A stretch of 64,000 nt of DNA, from assembly GCF_022539665.2 (NCBI RefSeq), contig NC_081332.1:3071884-3135883 (forward strand), read 5' to 3'. Numbering within the stretch: the first letter of the stretch is position 1; each line of letters starts with the position of its first letter. Below are positions 10,360-21,625 of this stretch, one piece after another. A model generated the notes under the pieces. That model searched no databases and was not told the DNA's origin. It worked only from the letters and a program-made list of their open reading frames with translations. The position numbers and the translations under genes were made by a program. The stretch is from Daphnia carinata. Taxonomy: Eukaryota; Arthropoda; Branchiopoda; Diplostraca; Daphniidae.

Positions 10360-11523
10360 TTACTGTCTGAACAGGCATAGAATCAGAAAATAGGTATGTA
10401 GAAACGTCATGCTCACTGCGTGCTGGACGCACATATTCTCGGTAATCGTAATAGTGTATTCTCTCTCCATAAACTATCAGTATGATATAAAAAAAGTGGC
10501 ATTGTTGTAGAGTTAGCTTATACGAATATTGTGTGGAATGTATTCTGTGCGTCTGGGAACTGCGTAGATTCGACACTTTTATAGTGTGATCGTCTGTCTG
10601 CGTGTTGGCAATTTCTTTGACTAAGACAACCACGTATTCGCTTTGCTTATTCTGAATGACTGCAATCCACGACATCTAACAATAAAACAAAAGGTATACA
10701 ACCACAGTTAGATGTATCGTTTTTTATTATTTTTTATTATTTTTATTATTCTTTTTGTCTGATAGGATATGACAGGGGAAAAAATGGCTTTTGAAAATTA
10801 CGAATTTTTTTTCTAGGACATGCTTAAAACTGTTTTCAAGACATTCGCTGCAGAAGAGGTAATTTTCTCAAAGGAAGTTATTGATAGAAGATTACAAGAG
10901 GCATTCTGCAAAATAAGTTGCAGTTTTTACGATACTTCCGATACTACCCGAAGCTATCGAAAACGATATTAAAATTAACTTTTTAACTATTAGAATCGAA
11001 CTCTAAAATTAAAACTCAATCGAATTTCAAGATAGGGATTCTGTCTAAAGATCTAGATGAAATGATACAGTACACAACTGGACCCTAGTTGTCTATATTT
11101 GTCGCAGTAGATAGCGTTAGCTTAAAAAATAATTTCGATCGAAATCACGATAATTTCATCGAAATCAGCGTTCATTTTTTATTGTGCCATGTATTTTTTC
11201 CCAAGGCCATTAGGAATTTCGCGAACACCGGGAGCCGTTGAGTAGTTTTAAGCCACCAACCGGATTTTTCTTTTATTCGTTTGCACGAAAAAATGGTTTT
11301 TCTAAGCACGTTTCAAAACAGGGGTAAAAAAGTGGCTAGTGCAAATTTTAACCCCCAGCTGTCGCTGAGAGACACAACCAGGAACCCTTTTGTATTGGTG
11401 TTAGGCCATGTTGATGTATGTATGGTGGGTTCACTGTTCAACAAAAACAAGTGAGTTGATTTCAATGATTACGTCATTATTGTTATAATAATTAATATAT
11501 TTGATCATAAGCTATTTACGAAA
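10360..11523. other. Intergenic region with a 126-codon antisense open frame
   Basis: A minus-strand open frame (10675 down to 10295) overlaps the last 65 bp of the IQ gene and begins directly after an acceptor-like TTATTGTTAG. Its translation has normal-looking composition (RIHYYDYREYVRPARSEHDV) but no recognised domain. It is noted, not called as a gene. The rest is AT-rich promoter-side DNA for VPS37. Confidence 0.3.
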
Positions 11524-12333
11524 ATGCTAATCGAAGTGGACGATCCTCGAACGGTCACAGTGATGGGACTCCTGCAACATTGTAATTCATCTGAACTGAA
11601 AGAACTTTTAAACGAAGACGCCCGCTTAGAGTTTATCATTCGCGATTCTCAGTTGGTAATTATATTGCTAGTTACTACATTTTTTCTTTATTTATTTCAA
11701 CAGAACAATGATTACATTTACCTTTTCTAGGTCAAGCAACAAGAAGGAGAAAAAGATATGCTACTAGCAAGCAACAAATCTTTAGCTGAATACAACTTAA
11801 CTTGGGAACCTAAGATTAGTTCTAGAAAGCAGAAATTAGTTGAACTCTATCAGATTGGCTCTCAGCTTGAAAGAAGTCAAGAAGAAAAAGAAAAGCGGAT
11901 GGAAGAGCAAGGTGATAGTATCACACTTGACACAGCAATTGGTTTACTTCAATCTGCCACACTACAAGCTGAAGAAGAGTCTGAACAACTGGCTGATAAA
12001 TTTCTTGATAGAGCTTTGGATGTTGATACATTTGTTGAGGAATTTCAACAGAGACGCAAGATGGCTCATCTACGCAAAGTCAAGGCTGATAAAATGAAAG
12101 AACTTGTTGCCAAACAAAAGCATTCTGCTCATCAACATGGCATTTCAACCCACATAAGGCCAGCCCCACCTCTTCCAAGCTATGTCACTCATTCTTCAAG
12201 TGCCAATCCTCCACCTTACCCTATCCAGAATGCTCCAGGAAACCTTCCCTATCCAATCTTCCCCCCAAACAATGCTTCTAGTATGCCCTACCCTATCTAT
12301 CCAAATTGTAATGTATATGACCCCAGGATGTAA
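11524..12333 (+). CDS. VPS37: VPS37-like ESCRT-I subunit
   Basis: Exons 11524-11655 and 11731-12333 join in phase to 244 residues. The N-terminal two thirds form the Mod(r)/VPS37 helical domain: GLLQHCNSSELKELLNEDAR near residue 18, then a heptad-rich region (EYNLTWEPKISSRKQKLVEL), and a C-terminal helix (LADKFLDRALDVDTFVEEFQ, RRKMAHLRKVKADKM). A Pro/Tyr-rich tail follows (NPPPYPIQN, PYPIYPNCN), typical of metazoan VPS37B/C. The product sits in the ESCRT-I stalk with TSG101 and VPS28 and helps sort ubiquitinated membrane proteins into multivesicular bodies. The start follows a noncoding AT-rich region and opens the conserved helix directly. Its 3' end faces the DNAJC30-like gene with only 131 bp between stop codons. 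Confidence 0.9.
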
Positions 12334-12464
12334 ATTGGAAACATCCTGCTACAGTGTAATTCAAGGTTTACAATATTTGAAGCAGTCTTCACTTTTTTCT
12401 TGTCTTGTATTTAAAGGCCTACAAACATTAATAGTGAGTTCAACTGTACACAAACCAAAAAACT

Positions 12465-13124
12465 TTATGGCCTCTTGTAATTTTCTTTTATTACATCATA
12501 ATTAGGTTTTCCTAGCATGTGGAGCCCAGCCAAAATCATGATGCTTAATAAAACAAATGCAATAGCATTGTCTGATTTTTTAAATTCAGTTTCATTTATT
12601 CTTGCATCATATTTGGCCTGCCATCTCTCTTTGGCTACAGTTCTTCTATTCAATGTAGTCCCATAATGAAGTCTAGACCATTGGTCATAGTCGTAAACAG
12701 TTGTTCGTCCTGTAGCTGGTTGTGATCTAGTCTTCTTAAAAGGTGACTGTGTTTCACTTTCTTCATGCACTACATCAACTCCATGGGGAATGAAACCATC
12801 ATGTGGCAGAAGTCCTTTATCGTACATTTTACGAAGCTTTAGATTTCCAAGGATTTCATAAGCAGTAGAGATCTGCCTAAATTTGACAGCAGATTCTTCA
12901 CTCTGGTCACTCACATCTGGATGGAAAACTTTCGACAACTTATAAAACGAAGCTTTGATTTCTGCTTGTGTAGATTTAGAGGTCAATCCCAGAATTTCGT
13001 AGTGATTTGCTGGAGGTCGAGTTTTTTTCGAAGATAGAAACCTGCGTGAAGGCCTAACCCAGAGAGCGAATGTATTGTTTATGGAACTTTTGACGATCCA
13101 ACAACCAAGGTAGCAAGCAAACAT
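12465..13124 (-). CDS. DNAJC30: DNAJC30-like mitochondrial J protein
   Basis: A single exon of 219 residues; the ATG at 13124 is used because the open frame upstream only adds GTG-ATC. The N-terminus is basic and amphipathic (RPSRRFLSSKKTRP), consistent with mitochondrial import. The J domain runs about residues 39-107 with the catalytic HPD in KVFHPDVSD and the ending ILGNLKLRKMYDKGLL. A middle segment (YDYDQWSRLHYGTTLNRR) matches the DNAJC30-specific region, and one membrane helix lies near the C-terminus (AIAFVLLSIMILAGLHML). DNAJC30 is an inner-membrane J protein linked to ATP synthase and complex I repair. It is convergent with VPS37; the two 3' UTRs probably overlap. Confidence 0.85.
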   Translation of the reverse strand: MFACYLGCWIVKSSINNTFALWVRPSRRFLSSKKTRPPANHYEILGLTSKSTQAEIKASFYKLSKVFHPDVSDQSEESAVKFRQISTAYEILGNLKLRKMYDKGLLPHDGFIPHGVDVVHEESETQSPFKKTRSQPATGRTTVYDYDQWSRLHYGTTLNRRTVAKERWQAKYDARINETEFKKSDNAIAFVLLSIMILAGLHMLGKPNYDVIKENYKRP

Positions 13125-13356
13125 GATCACCTACTACGGTTACGGAAAAAAAGTTAAATTGCACATTCTGTTACATTACTTTCCAGAATTTACCCCAGAC
13201 GAAGTTGAAAACATTTAATTTAAGTAAGCCAATATTTATTATTTGTTTTGCATGTCGACTTGTTACGAAACACTTTCGTCTGCTCGATACAATTTGAAGA
13301 AGGGACTAAACAGTAAATAATAGACAGTAAAAATTCTATTACGACGACGTGATCAG

Positions 13357-14030
13357 CTAAACCAGAGTCATAGAAACCTGGTTGCTCCACGGTGTGTGTA
13401 AATGCCACAAGGATTTGCGGGGACTTGTGGTCGAAATTTCCGCCCCTTTGTGGGCGGAGCTGGCAGCGTCGGAGAGCCATCTGTTGACTAGAATTAGAGA
13501 TATCCTGCCATCCTGCAATAAAATCATAAGGGATACGACATTAAATATCAGTTGTTGGGTCTAGTGGATAGCACCTACGATCGAGTTCGAATCCAGTAGC
13601 TGGATTATCTTTTTTCCATTTCCTAACGTATGCTGACCACACGCTGCGCTAGGTTCCACTTTCCACTGTTTTTCCACTCATTTCAATTCTGTATTAAAAT
13701 TTTATATTACGTAATTTTATATTAGTATCATATCTATTACGCCTCTGTCAATTAACTTTTTTGCGCAAGAAGTATTGCGCGCTGACAGGACGTTATTATA
13801 GTAGGCCATGCTTGAAAGACACGCTTGACTTGGCCATCCGACTACTCTAAGTACAAACGCTGGAGGGGTGTTCTACGGCTACTGATTCCATTTGGTTGGG
13901 ACCGCGTAGTACTCAACCAAAACCGCTAGGTTCGCTATAAAACTGCCAGAATTCGACCACAAGTCCCCGCAAACCCTTGTAGCATTTACACACACCGTGG
14001 AGCAACCAGGTTTCTATGACTCTGGCTAAA
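13357..14030. mobile_element. MITE-like element with about 80-bp TIRs and CTAAA target duplication
   Basis: The element body is 13362-14025 (664 bp). Its ends are inverted repeats: left starts CCAGAGTCATAGAAACCTGG, right ends with the reverse complement, and the match runs about 78 bp with only a few mismatches. CTAAA flanks both sides (13357-13361 and 14026-14030), consistent with a 5-bp target duplication. No transposase is present. The superfamily cannot be set from this alone. It lies just outside the left border of the large palindrome. Confidence 0.75.
13548..13606 (+). repeat. tRNA-like (pol III B-box) segment inside the MITE
   Basis: GGGTCTAGTGGATAGCACC resembles a tRNA D-arm/A-box and GAGTTCGAATCCAG, 22 nt on, is a near-perfect B-box. 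No full cloverleaf is apparent. Likely a tRNA-derived SINE head or a pol III promoter remnant nested in the element. Confidence 0.45.
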
Positions 14031-14261
14031 CAATTCGAAAACTTCATAGGTTACGGAAAAAATCATCTGCCAGTTAAAATCAGTGTTCGATTTTGAGCCT
14101 ATGGTGTGTTTGTTTTACTGAATTCTGAGAGATGTCGCTTTATAATGATTTTCGTCAAAATGAGAAGGCTATAGCCCTCATTACTATTGGCCAAATTTCA
14201 AATTTGGCTTAAAATACGCATGTCTCGAATGAAATTTACAAATCCAATTAGGAACGAACAG

Positions 14262-14600
14262 CACACAGGGTGTTGTCCAAGAGGAGCACATAGTCAAGCC
14301 AATCATTCTCGCCGATCAACCATGTAAGGATAGTCGTCTTAAAAATTCCTTGTTTACAAAATCTAAAGTTGGTAAAAAGACTGAAAGATTTATGTGTTTC
14401 TTTTTTAATAATGATGGTTTGCCAAGAAGGAAGGCTCAGTGACGAAAAGGCTAAAAACCACCAACTTGTTGAAAAAGAACAGACAACTTAGACAAGTTTA
14501 GGGGCATGTTAGATCGCTCATGTGGATATTGGAAGGATACACTGCTCATCTTTTCAAGTATTTGAAACTCCATGGAGGTCATGCAAGAAAAAACAATTAA
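14262..14600 (+). pseudogene. Decayed copy of THAP gene exons 2 and 3
   Basis: Matches the right-arm exons at 34988-34883 and 34836-34642. Exon 2 copy (14262-14371) keeps the donor GTAAAA but has frame shifts; VKPIILADQPCKDSRL is still readable. Exon 3 copy (about 14418-14600) keeps KRLKTTNLLKKNRQLRQV, then has an in-frame TAG at 14499-14501. The THAP-domain exon is absent on this side, so the copy cannot make a THAP protein. Confidence 0.7.
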
Positions 14601-14882
14601 TAAGGTAATTACATATATTATACATGTTGTTGCATATTATGCATACTGTTGCACGATGAAGAACTCTGATGGAGAAGCTACATGTTACCAATCAGTTGCT
14701 GAAATAGGAGAAACTTTGATGAATGGTTTTGTCATCAAGCTGTTGGTAATTGAGCTAAGGACATTCAAAGTGCTGCTGTTTTCCAATTTGTACCTTAGGA
14801 CTTTCCACGCCAACTTCTGGTCTTCCTATTCTATAAGTCTGGCTGATAGGATGGCAGAAACAGCAAGTAAGCAACCAAGTTT

Positions 14883-15086
14883 TTAATATTGTACTTCAAA
14901 AAAGTGTGAAACCAATCTTTTAGGAAACAGTGTGTTGAGTGTAGTGACTAAGAACCTTTTCAACCATGGAGTGATTGGGATGTCATAAGTGTACTGTGTC
15001 AACTCTTGACCTGATTTTTCATTGCTGATTTCCATCTTTGGATCTGGATGAGCTAGTCGCTTAGCCAAGCCTTTCTCTTCATCCAT
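14883..15086 (-). pseudogene. Decayed unrecognised coding relic (mate about 34159-34362)
   Basis: A 67-codon open frame includes ELTQYTYDIPITPWLKRFLV. The mirror copy in the right arm reads YDIPVITPWLKRFLV with one extra codon and has its own stop and frameshift near the start (MDE then TAG). Both copies look protein-derived, yet carry different lesions. Family not recognised. Confidence 0.35.
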
Positions 15087-18000
15087 ACTTTTAAGGAAAT
15101 TTTTGTCTTGAACCCAAATAGGTTTTTCTAGGTATGCAATGTGGCTTCATTACATAACCTGGCATTATGTTGTCCAAAAAGAAGCCTAGTACTCCTGCTG
15201 TGCTCGTGCTCATGAGAACAGTGACTATCTAACTGAAGATATGCAATCGCCTGTAAATATCAAGATGGGCTTTCATCCATTGTGAAGGGGAAGGTATGGA
15301 AACAATCTTCTCTGAAATTTATCAGTAACACCATGATTTTATTTTAGTGAGTTTAGTGAGAATTCTTTCATCAGATGAATTTTTCAACTCTAACTTCTAC
15401 CGTTTATTCATTATTAGTTTTTCTTTATTACTGTTGATTTTTCCTTTGATTATGCCATAATAGTTTTCTTTCATTTGCATTGTAGGAAAGTGAACTATCA
15501 TGGGGGGTGATCTTCATACCAAGGATGCTGTGTGTGTCCTCTCAGTGATCCTAGGTCAATACTGAGGGGATCTAATAAAGGGCTGTAATGGTTGCAGAAA
15601 AACGAGCCATTTGCTGCAATTACGTGCAGGTTATCTTAACAGCATTCTTCCATTGGAATTTCGGCCCATATTGTCTAGCTCGAAGACAGGGCTGGTTATC
15701 TGATGCTTGATAAATTAATTTCTTTATCTGTTGCACAGGAATAGTGGATACTTGGGATATCAAAACACAGCTGCTGATGTATCTGTAAGATGTGGCCTAG
15801 CACTTACCACATTCATATCACATTGATCCTTACTTTACTAATGGCATTAACGGACAATTAGATAAGATGTAAGGCAAGCAATGTTACAGGAATTTTTTCT
15901 TATAGGATGAATTTAAATTTTTTTCTTTTACAGAAGTGTTGATCAAAGTTATCTCGTTGACTTTGTGGAACATTCGGGTTTGACGTTAAACTTATCAGAA
16001 GCGAGTGTGATTAAGAACAAGAAAATCACGGGTAAGAAAGATTGTGCAGCATGGCTTATTAGCATGGCATATTATGGCAGATTTCTTTCGATACCGTTGT
16101 CTTTTACCGTCGTTTTTATACCGTCATATAGTTATTAACTCTGCTGGTGCCCAGTTTCGGAATTTTATTGCACATCGTTCCCTGTCGAAATTGTCTGCTT
16201 CGTGCTGAGAACCTGTATTCGCAAAAAATACCTTGTCATCGTTGTTTTGTCATAGGTAGTTGTGTGGAATGGGCATGTAGGTAACCAAATATTTTAGTAA
16301 TAATATTATTACCCGGATACAAGTTAAATTATATTCATCAATTTGATAAATTTTGATTATGCTTGATACCAAATTAACATGATTTCCAAGAATAATTTGT
16401 GTTTCCATGCAGAAGTACCAGAGTAATGTGACAAACATTCACAACAGTGATTACCCTTCACAAAGCTAACATTTAGTATGCTACTATTATTTGTTTTATA
16501 AATTTAGTTATAATTTAATTCAGCTTTTTATTTAGTGGAATATAATTTATTTCAGTTTTTCTGATGCAGTTTGGAAGCCACTTGGTGTAAACTTTTCGTC
16601 AGGTACTCACAAAAAACAGATTGGCAAATCTAACAAATGGTATGCAATGGGTAACAGTTTTATTACAGTTGGAAGTAGTTTTTCCAAACATACATTCCGA
16701 ACTCATTTTTAACACACTAACATATAGTTGCATCACATGTGGGTGGGTGAGATTTTGTTCCAGGAATTTCAGGCGTTGCGACTGAAAGATTGGCGAGCCA
16801 AAGGACGCCCTGCCCTGTTTACCACAGCGTTGAAGGATTGATGTATCCAGTGCCAAATCGCCACAGCTGGAACGTTTGTATCGGCGACAAGCACCCACCA
16901 GCAGCAGACGAAATCCGAAGTGTGTGTACGTGCGCGTGTGATACGTTTGACAACATCGTAACTCGAGCGAAAAGCGAGTATTTCGAGATTATTGTTGAAG
17001 TTGTGGGCAGTTCTTGGTCCATGTGTGATTCAACGTAAAGGTATGTGCAGCTTGCAATCGCCCAGTTTCTTGCTTTCCCATTTTTCCTTTAACAGTTTGA
17101 CACTTTCGACGTAAATACCCCGAGGAAAAGGCGTCTTGCATGAAGTTGTTGAAAGTGTGGGTGAAGGACTGATTTTTGTAGCGTCATCCAAAGCTATTAG
17201 CAATGCTGTTGGATGTCAGAATCATTTACGTTATTGCCCAGACTTTCATTGCCTTCCAAAAAATCGTCTGCTCGACGAAACTCTGTTCGCGAAAATGCTT
17301 AAGCATCTTTCAGTGTTACTCCTGTTGAAGCCGAGGCGAATAGCTGAAACACACGTATCATTTCATCTCTTTTTTGCCTCATCATTGTACGGAAACTATG
17401 TTAGTAACCTTTTGTTTTGCGTTTTTGTTTTTGTTAAAACTTCCCATATCATTTTCAAGTGCAATTTTTATTTTTTTTTAGGTAGCTGTATGGATGTGTA
17501 AAGAATGGTGGTTGCAGGTCATGAGAGCCATTCCTTTATACAATACCTTTCCATTTTTATTGCTTTAAGTTTTGTCATTTTAGCCGCTGAATGTAGCTGG
17601 AACAGAACACATTGGAATTTTAACGTCAAGACATCTGGCTGGTTGGACGATTAAACATCCCTCTGTGGGGACACAGATATTGCGTCTAGTTTTTATCTGT
17701 AGATTATTTCTGAGATAATAACTTTGTCACCAACACCGTGACTTTGATAACCAGCAGTTGAACAGCCTTTCAATTCCAAACAAAAGGAGTCATGGTAATT
17801 GTATGTTTTGTATACATTTCTGTATAAACTATCACTTATCTAGATTTACTCAATTGACATGACACTCTATATGGCTGGCATTGGAGTAGCTAATGCTGTT
17901 CATATGCAGAATATGTCACTGAGAAGGGGTTCTATTATGGTAGGAGTACCATGTTTTACTACAGGCTGACCAGAATCACAAACACATTGATTGAAAACTA

Positions 18001-19884
18001 TCATCAGTTTCAACAATTGATACGTAAAATAATAGTAATATTACAAAATTGTAATAATATTCAAATGGTAAGTAAATACTTTGGAATTGTTGTTGCGAAA
18101 AAACAACAATTTATAATATAGATTGTAGTACCAAACGTATTGTATACTATCATATGGTTTAAGTAATTATTAACATTAATACATAATTTTTCGTAGTTAT
18201 TGTATTATAGAAGTATTGAAAATTTATTTTTTAATTTGTTTATGGTAAGGTACATTATATATCAATTATGATTGTTTGTTATCCTACCAAATTTAAAATA
18301 ATTGTACTTTTTACTTTGTTTAATTGTACTTTGTAAATTATAGGGTTTTTTTTTGCTTTGCTTATTTGTTAGTAAACAGAACTATTTTTTGGCTTAGTGT
18401 AACATTAAATAATTTAACAGCTATTCAAATTCGAACAGTTGAAATATCAAGTAGATTCACATATGCAGGTAATATGTTAAAATAGTGTTTTGCAGGTACA
18501 AGAATTACACATACATATTTAAACTTTATTAATAAGATTTTCAATGTTTAATTATTTCTATTTACATTCAGAAGTAACCGGTTAGTAATGTGAATTAAAG
18601 GACATGACTATATGATGAATACCAGCAGTGATGAAGCCTAAGAGTAGCAACGAACATAAAAAGTATGGTACTATAAATTTTTTAAATAATTAGTGGTACT
18701 TAACAAATTTCAATACCTCATTTGATGCAGTTGAAAGGCAGCCAGAGTAAACACGCCAGCATCTACTCATGGATTGAAAGGGTCGTTCCTAAAAGAAATG
18801 GAATGCTATTGGTAACAGTTTGATTTAATTAAGAATTAGTTTACTAACATAGATTTAGAACTAATTTAATTGAAGTAGAGATATCCTCTAACTTTCTACA
18901 ATTAAAGAAGACAATGAAGCTACTTAGTATAAATTCAACCTACCTGATAAGCGAATCGATCGTCGATGGTGATATAGTTGTGGTACATCTGTAGAGGCAA
19001 GACTCCGAACGAATGTTAACATCTATCGTCTAGACGACGCCTTAAATACTCGCAGACACGTGTCACATTATTGCTTTCCCGGAAGTAGAGCGTAGGGTAG
19101 AGGGACCTAATTCTGAAGGTCGATAGGTTGAAGGACAAATTTTTATTTCCAGGTGAGCCCGAGGTTATAGCCATTCCCCATCGATTGACCTTAGGTTACT
19201 TTGATTTTCTTTTCTTTTTTTTTTTTTTTTTTTTTTTTTTGTTTGTTTCCAAGTGCCTAAAACAGACGAAGAACCTCGGGCATACACAAAAAGGAGAGGG
19301 AAGGGGGGAGGAAGGAAAAAAAAAGAAGCTAGAAGCTCAGTAGCTCTTTCACCTGCACGCTGTGCACTAGTGTAGATTTGTTGCTTGCAATCCACGTCTA
19401 AATATTCTTAGAACTTTCGCACGTGCTCTTAGCTTTCGCAAATTGTAGATTCATCAATAACGCACTGCATCAGCACCTGGGTTAGCCTCTGCACTGGCCT
19501 TGATTAGTTGGGTAGTATAAGTCTAGATGAAATAGATTAAGTTAAGGATAAGTAGGCCTAAAGTTAAGTTAAGAGTAAGGCGTAAGCGTAGTCCACCTCA
19601 ATTCGTTACCTTTGCACAACACTATCTCAGCCATTTTCTTTCACTGTTTTATGCAATTATTAACCGTAGTGGTCGTTCGCTAACCATTTTTTTTCTTACA
19701 AACAATTGTACATTTCAACTTCTTAACACAATTTACACATGAACCGCCAATCCGGCCAATTTTTAAAAAAAAAATTTTTCTCCATGTAACTGTAATTCGT
19801 GTACCTGATGTCTGTTAAAATTAAGATGAAATTTGTTGCTGTTCAAATGTAAAAAAAATTTTTTTTTTCTCGTTTCTGTACAAT
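15087..19884. other. Palindrome left arm, outer noncoding part
   Basis: AT-rich, no intact gene. Some stretches have exon-like borders and short plausible peptides (15941-16031 reading SVDQSYLVDFVEHSG; 16763-16840 reading EFQALRLKDWRAKGRPALF), but no consistent spliced frame could be built. A T run of 27 at 19214-19240 is matched by an A run of 74 in the other arm. Confidence 0.4.
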
Positions 19885-21625
19885 CAGCAGGGTAATCTCT
19901 GGGGCTGAAGGGCAACGAAGATCGCCGTCGCAGCCATTGGAATACCGCCCAGGATTCTGAGGTATATATTTAAAAACTCGGTATCTCATCATGATTTTTT
20001 CTTTAAATTTTATGTGCCTAGGAAGGCCATAGCTCCACTGAAGAGGACCTTTGGACAACGAAGGTCATCACCAGGATTCTAGTCCAAAATTACAAGGTAT
20101 TCAAAAAATTGAAGTGCATTACTATTCTATGTAGTAATTTGTGTATAAGAGGGTTGGCAACGCTACCGATGAGGATTACTGGACGTCGGGGATAACCACT
20201 GGAGCTGCCAAGGATTGCCAGGTATTACTTTCACAATTTAAAGTGTTTAATCGTGTTTCTTTATGTATTTCGGACGGTCCACATCATCTCCGAGGTGGGC
20301 CACTCGACAACGAGGTTCGCTTTCGAAGCCTCCTGGAATTATCGCCCAAAATTGTGAAGTATTTAATTGAAAGTCTTAGGTTGTGATCTATGATTTATTT
20401 TGTTTTTATGTATTTAGGAGGGCCTCACCATCATCGAAGAGGATGCTGGACATCGTGGATCGCCGCTGGAGTAACAAGATCGTCGCAATGGATATTTAAG
20501 GTATATGTTTTACACGTTTAAGTGTCTAAACATGTTTTTTAAATGTATTTAGGATGGCCCACATCATCACCGAAGAGGGTAACTGGACAACGAAGTACGC
20601 CGTTGGAGCCACCAGGATCGTCGCTCAAAATTGTCACGTATTTTATCGAAAATTTTTACTGTCAATTCATTAACCATTAATTTATTTTGTTTTTATGTAT
20701 TTAGGAGGGCGCCATCATCGCCGAGGAGGACCATTGGACAACGTGTTTCGCCGTCGGGTTCACCAGGATAATCGCCCAAAATGGTCAAGTATTTAATTCA
20801 AAGTTATAAGTTTTACATTATGATCTCATTTTGTTTTTATGTATTTAGGAGGGCCGCACCATCATAAGAGACGATGCTGGACATCGAGATTCGACGCTGT
20901 AGCAACGACATTGTCGGCATGGGTATTGTGGGTTTTTAAAAAATTAACGCTAAGTGTTTAATCGTGTTTTTTGGGCTTCGAAGAGGGCTTCACCACCACC
21001 AAAAAGGACGCTGGAGCATCGATATCGTCGCCGTGGATGTTTCAGGTATATCATTTACTCGTATAATTGTGTATTCATGTTTTTGTTTTGTAATTAGGAG
21101 GGTTCCATCATCGCCGAAGAGGATTACTAGACTACGAGGTTCGCCGTCGGAGCTACCAGGATCGTCGCCCAACATTGTCAAGTATTTCATTGAAATTCTT
21201 AAGTCTTACACCACTCATTTATTTTGTTTTTTATGTGTTTACGAGGGCGGCATCATCGCCGAAGAGGATCACTGGCCAGCATGGTTTGCCGTAGGAGGCA
21301 CCAGTATCGTCACCCAAAATCGTCAAGTATTTCATTCAAAGTTATACGTTTTACACTATGATCTCATCTTGTTATGTATTTAGGAGGGCCTTACCACCAT
21401 CTGAGAGGATGCTGGATATCGAGGATCGCCGCTGGAGCAACGAGGTTATCGCAATGGATGTTTCAGGTATATTTCTTTACATGTTTATTTGCCTAATCAT
21501 GTTTTTTTTTTTATGTATTTAGGAGGGCTCCGTCGTTGTCGAATAGGATCACTGGACGTCGTAGGGTGTCGTTGGAGCAACGGAAATCGCTGCCCATCCC
21601 GTCGTACACGCCCATTAGGTCGATG
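19885..21625 (+). repeat. Array of about 13 exon-like tandem units, left arm
   Basis: About thirteen units of roughly 110-150 bp. A typical unit opens after TTTTTATGTATTTAG with GAGGGC, holds a GC-richer core of about 85 bp (CATCATCGCCGAAGAGGA, then ACCAGGATCGTCGCCCAAAA) and closes with CAA or CAG followed by GTATTT or GTATAT. So each unit looks like a mini-exon between an acceptor and a donor, separated by AT-rich intron-like DNA. Two alternating unit types are visible. Some units are open in the plus frame (EEDHW..FAVG.T.I) while others have stops, so protein coding is doubtful; a spliced noncoding RNA or a decayed repetitive gene are alternatives. Confidence 0.7.

Noticed and set aside
19885-21625. 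CRISPR-like array
   Set aside because: Units are 110-150 bp, similar throughout with no constant short repeat plus unique spacers, and the host is eukaryotic.
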